Shown: positions 22,291 through 25,077 of the stretch, piece after piece
Layout of the letters: the number at the start of each line of letters is the position of its first letter
Position numbering within the stretch: position 1 is the stretch's first letter
From: an uncultured Lachnospiraceae bacterium
GTDB lineage: Bacteria; Bacillota; Clostridia; Lachnospirales; Lachnospiraceae
Reading direction: 5' to 3'
DNA: 25,077 nucleotides
NCBI GenBank assembly: GCA_910579085.1
Contig: CAJTRU010000055.1
Coordinates: 1-25,077, forward strand
The notes under the pieces: model-generated
Told to the model about the DNA's origin: nothing
What the model saw: only the letters and a program-made list of their open reading frames with translations
The model's database searches: none
Position numbers and translations under genes: made by a program

Positions 22291-24891
22291 ATGCGTAAAG
22301 TAAAAAATAATAAAGCGGTAAAACGGCTGGCGGTTAAAAGCTTCAGTTCAAGCCGTACACGCAATATTATTGCAATAGCTGCTATTATACTTACAGCAGT
22401 TCTTTTTACGGCAATATTTACAATAGGCATGGGCCTGGTTAAATATACAGAACAAAGTTCAATGCAGCAGGCTGGTGGTGATGCACATGGGGCAATAAAA
22501 GACCTGTCACAAGAACAGTATGATATTTTAAAAAAGCATCCATTAATTAAGGAGTGTGGCAAGGATATTGTAACTGCCTGTTCAGTTAATAACCAGGAAT
22601 TTTTAAAGCGCCATGTAGAAATGCATTATATTGACAAGGAATTTTATCCACACTGGTTTATAAATATATTAGAAGGAAGAGCGCCAGAAACAGCAGATGA
22701 AATCCTTCTGGACAAAAAATCAATACAGCTTCTTGGGGCAGAACCAGAGCCAGGATGCCAGGTTACACTGGAAATCCAGGTGCATATGCAGGGTAAACCT
22801 GTAAAACGTACATTTACAGTAAGTGGTATTATAGAACCATCAGTAATGAACGTTGGTTTTGCAATAATGCCAGAGGCATATATTGAAAAATATGCAGAAG
22901 AACTCGCAGCAGGCAGTGAGGATGCTTACAGCAGCACAGGCAAAATTTCAATGCATGTCATATTTGCAAATTCAATGAATATACAAGAAAAGCTAAACCA
23001 GGTAATTACAGAAAGTGGTTTTTCTGTTGATGCAGAGTCTGGTAACTATATAGATTCTAATGCTAACTGGGCATATATAGCTGGCAGTACAGAAAGTGAC
23101 CCTGTAACAATTATAGGGATTATTGCTGCACTTATTCTTGTAATGATGGCAGGCAGCTTAATAATATACAATATTTTCCAGATTTCAATTATAAACGATA
23201 TCCGTTATTACGGGCTTTTAAAAACAATCGGGACAACAGGACGCCAGATTAAAAAAATACTGCGCAGGCAGGCATTATGGCTTTGCCTTGCAGGCATACC
23301 TGCCGGGCTTCTGGGTGGTTTTTTTGCAGGCAGGTTTTTGTTGCCTATACTGCTGCTTTTAGAAAAGGAAGATGAAACATTTGCTGTTTCTGTATACCCA
23401 CATCCGTGGATATTTATATGTGCTTCTGTAGTTACAATAATTACAGTATTAATTTCTGAATGGAAACCAGCAAGGATTGCAGCAAAGGTTTCACCAGTTG
23501 AAGCACTCCGTTATACAGAATATGGAAAGAAAAATAAAAAGCCAAAGAAAACAACTGATGGCGGCAAAATTGTCCATATGGCATTTTCAAACCTTGGAAG
23601 AAGCAAAGGAAGGACGATAGTAGTTATATGTTCACTTTCCTTAACAATTGTGTTAATGAACAGTGTTTATACTATAACAAATTCTATCAACAGGGAAACC
23701 TTCCTGTCTAAAATGATTTTAAGTGAATGTATTATTGGAAATGCGGTACTATGGAATTACAATTACCGTCCATATGATGAAAAGACTGCAAGAGAAGAAA
23801 GCCTTTCAGAAAGCTTTATTTCTGCATGTGCCAGCCAGGAAAGCTTCAAAGACGGTGGCAGGATTTATATGTCCACATCTGATGTTGCCATGCCTGTAGA
23901 AAGCTGGAAAATACCAGATAATATAAAGAAAAATAAAGAAGGTGTACCAGGGGAATATGAACCAGCAATTAAGGAATTTGTTCCCTTTAATGGTTATGAG
24001 TGGGGTGCATATTCAGCAGACCTGCATGGAATAGAGAAGTTTGTACTTTCTAAAATGACGGTTGCAGAAGGTGAAAAAGACAAAGATGTAATCTGGGATA
24101 AACTGCGCACAGGCAGATATATTATTTATGCTGTAGATGTAGACGATGATAATTCCATATTAAAAGACAAGGTAAAACATCATGCAGGGGATAAAGTAAC
24201 ATTAAAATATAATAACAAAACCACAAAAGAGTATGAGATAATTTCAGTTATAAAAAGGCACAGTTATAGCCTTACAAACCGGATAAGCAGTAATTTTTCA
24301 TATTACGTTACAGCAGATGAATTTAAAGAAAACCTGCCAGACCAGCTATTAATGAGTTTTATTTTTGATACAAAAGAAGGCCAGGAAGACCAGATGGAAG
24401 AATTCCTGGAAAATTATACATCAAAAGAAGAACCATTAATGTCATATGAATCACGCAAAACATATGAGAAAAGTTTTAATGAATTAGTTGGTATGATAAC
24501 TATAACAGGAACAGGGCTGTCAGGAATAATAGGGCTTATTGGAATACTGAATTTTATAAATGTCATTATAACAAGCATAACAACAAGAAAAAGGGAATTT
24601 GCGATGATGGAAGCCATAGGAATGACAAAACGCCAGCTAAAAGGTATGTTAAGGACAGAAGGGATATTTTACCCAGTTCTTTCAATAGTATTTTCACTTG
24701 TGGCAGGAACAATATTTTCACTTACAGTAATAAAAACTATAGGAAACAGTATATGGTTTATTAACTATAAATTTACACTTGTGCCAATATTATTAACATG
24801 TCCAGTACTTCTGGTATTTGGGATGTTAATGCCAGGAATTGTGTTTACATTGCGAAAAAAAGAAAGTATAACAGAGCAGCTAAGGGATTAA
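22291..24891 (+). CDS. FtsX-type ABC permease, 866 residues, two FtsX units
   Basis: Two similar halves can be seen, each with one N-terminal span, a large outside domain and three further spans. Predicted spans lie near 25-47, 272-297, 328-356, 372-390, 441-462, 734-762, 790-813 and 827-853, with outside domains at about 48-270 and 463-732. Typical FtsX coupling segments follow spans 2 and 6: YYGLLKTIGTTGRQIKKILRR and KREFAMMEAIGMTKRQLKGML (positions about 307-327 and 766-786). The eight-span, two-domain plan differs from BceB-type permeases (ten spans, one outside domain), so export or membrane extraction of a peptide or lipid is more likely than classic bacitracin sensing. ATG 22291 follows the ATPase stop without a gap. 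The substrate is unknown. Confidence 0.92.
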   Translation: MRKVKNNKAVKRLAVKSFSSSRTRNIIAIAAIILTAVLFTAIFTIGMGLVKYTEQSSMQQAGGDAHGAIKDLSQEQYDILKKHPLIKECGKDIVTACSVNNQEFLKRHVEMHYIDKEFYPHWFINILEGRAPETADEILLDKKSIQLLGAEPEPGCQVTLEIQVHMQGKPVKRTFTVSGIIEPSVMNVGFAIMPEAYIEKYAEELAAGSEDAYSSTGKISMHVIFANSMNIQEKLNQVITESGFSVDAESGNYIDSNANWAYIAGSTESDPVTIIGIIAALILVMMAGSLIIYNIFQISIINDIRYYGLLKTIGTTGRQIKKILRRQALWLCLAGIPAGLLGGFFAGRFLLPILLLLEKEDETFAVSVYPHPWIFICASVVTIITVLISEWKPARIAAKVSPVEALRYTEYGKKNKKPKKTTDGGKIVHMAFSNLGRSKGRTIVVICSLSLTIVLMNSVYTITNSINRETFLSKMILSECIIGNAVLWNYNYRPYDEKTAREESLSESFISACASQESFKDGGRIYMSTSDVAMPVESWKIPDNIKKNKEGVPGEYEPAIKEFVPFNGYEWGAYSADLHGIEKFVLSKMTVAEGEKDKDVIWDKLRTGRYIIYAVDVDDDNSILKDKVKHHAGDKVTLKYNNKTTKEYEIISVIKRHSYSLTNRISSNFSYYVTADEFKENLPDQLLMSFIFDTKEGQEDQMEEFLENYTSKEEPLMSYESRKTYEKSFNELVGMITITGTGLSGIIGLIGILNFINVIITSITTRKREFAMMEAIGMTKRQLKGMLRTEGIFYPVLSIVFSLVAGTIFSLTVIKTIGNSIWFINYKFTLVPILLTCPVLLVFGMLMPGIVFTLRKKESITEQLRD

Positions 24892-24892
24892 A

Positions 24893-25077
24893 GGATGATT
24901 TGCAGTTACCTTGTGTTTTTGTATGGGTTTACGGACGGTTTTTAGTGCTAGAGCCACAATATTCCATACAGAAAAAAGCATGCCGGAGGCATGGCTTTTG
25001 TACGCATTGCGCTACGGTAACACACGCAGCGGCACATAAAGCCCATATATTATATATTCCAGATAAAACTTGCGTTT
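24893..25077 (+). repeat. Dispersed structured intergenic repeat, copy 4 (left part, runs off the window)
   Basis: Beginning 2 bases after the permease stop, this copy shows the left terminal sequence (GGATGATTTGCAGTTACCTT), ACGGACGGTTT (24931-24941), the AATATT region, and a 21-base block at 25023-25043 identical to 12631-12651. It ends at the window edge in a match to the AGAATAAAC/GTTT part of domain A. An extra near-palindromic hairpin (AAAAGCATGCC with GGCATGGCTTTT, about 24976-25001) is present here and not in copy 3. Confidence 0.8.

Overview
The window looks like a chromosomal segment of an anaerobic, spore-lineage Firmicute, most likely of the family Lachnospiraceae. It is AT-rich, has strong AGGAGG-type ribosome binding sites, and carries Spo0A, an NfnAB-type transhydrogenase, a HydE-type hydrogenase maturase, a DUF5688-like protein and soluble BceS-like histidine kinases. 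Genus cannot be fixed from the sequence alone. No rRNA, tRNA or CRISPR array was seen.

Layout. 1-88 is the edge of a dispersed intergenic repeat. 90-2251 holds hisIE, a 57-residue membrane protein and a CYTH-domain protein. 2346-4708 is nfnA-nfnB, ending in a strong terminator. About 4790-6360 is an IS91-family insertion sequence with a transposase and a 58-residue accessory ORF. 6361-8710 holds a DUF5688-like gene and a heptad-repeat coiled-coil gene. 8723-8910 is a decayed repeat copy. 9008-12517 is an SOS-type promoter, uvrA and a yfbR-like deoxynucleotidase. 12532-13162 is a full-length repeat element. 13204-14935 (minus strand) is a HydE-like radical SAM gene overlapping a response regulator with a degenerate receiver. 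15212-17756 is a sensorless LytS-like kinase, a SARP-like response regulator and spo0A. 18025-24891 is a DnaK paralogue followed by a response regulator, a soluble kinase, an ABC ATPase and a large FtsX-type permease. From 24893 another repeat copy begins and runs off the window.

How the genes work together. The last block is a typical two-component system plus MacB/Bce-like transporter for envelope stress or peptide export, with an Hsp70 paralogue in front. The 15-18 kb block is regulatory and leads into the sporulation master regulator, without spoIVB beside it. NfnAB and HydE both belong to ferredoxin and hydrogen metabolism but are not in one operon.

Most unusual signal. A family of large intergenic elements occurs four times in 25 kb. 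The complete copy is about 630 bp, has near-perfect 20-bp terminal inverted repeats and contains three further nested inverted-repeat domains. This is the architecture of a closed multibranch fold. It has no convincing ORF and could be a non-autonomous mobile element, a large structured RNA, or both.
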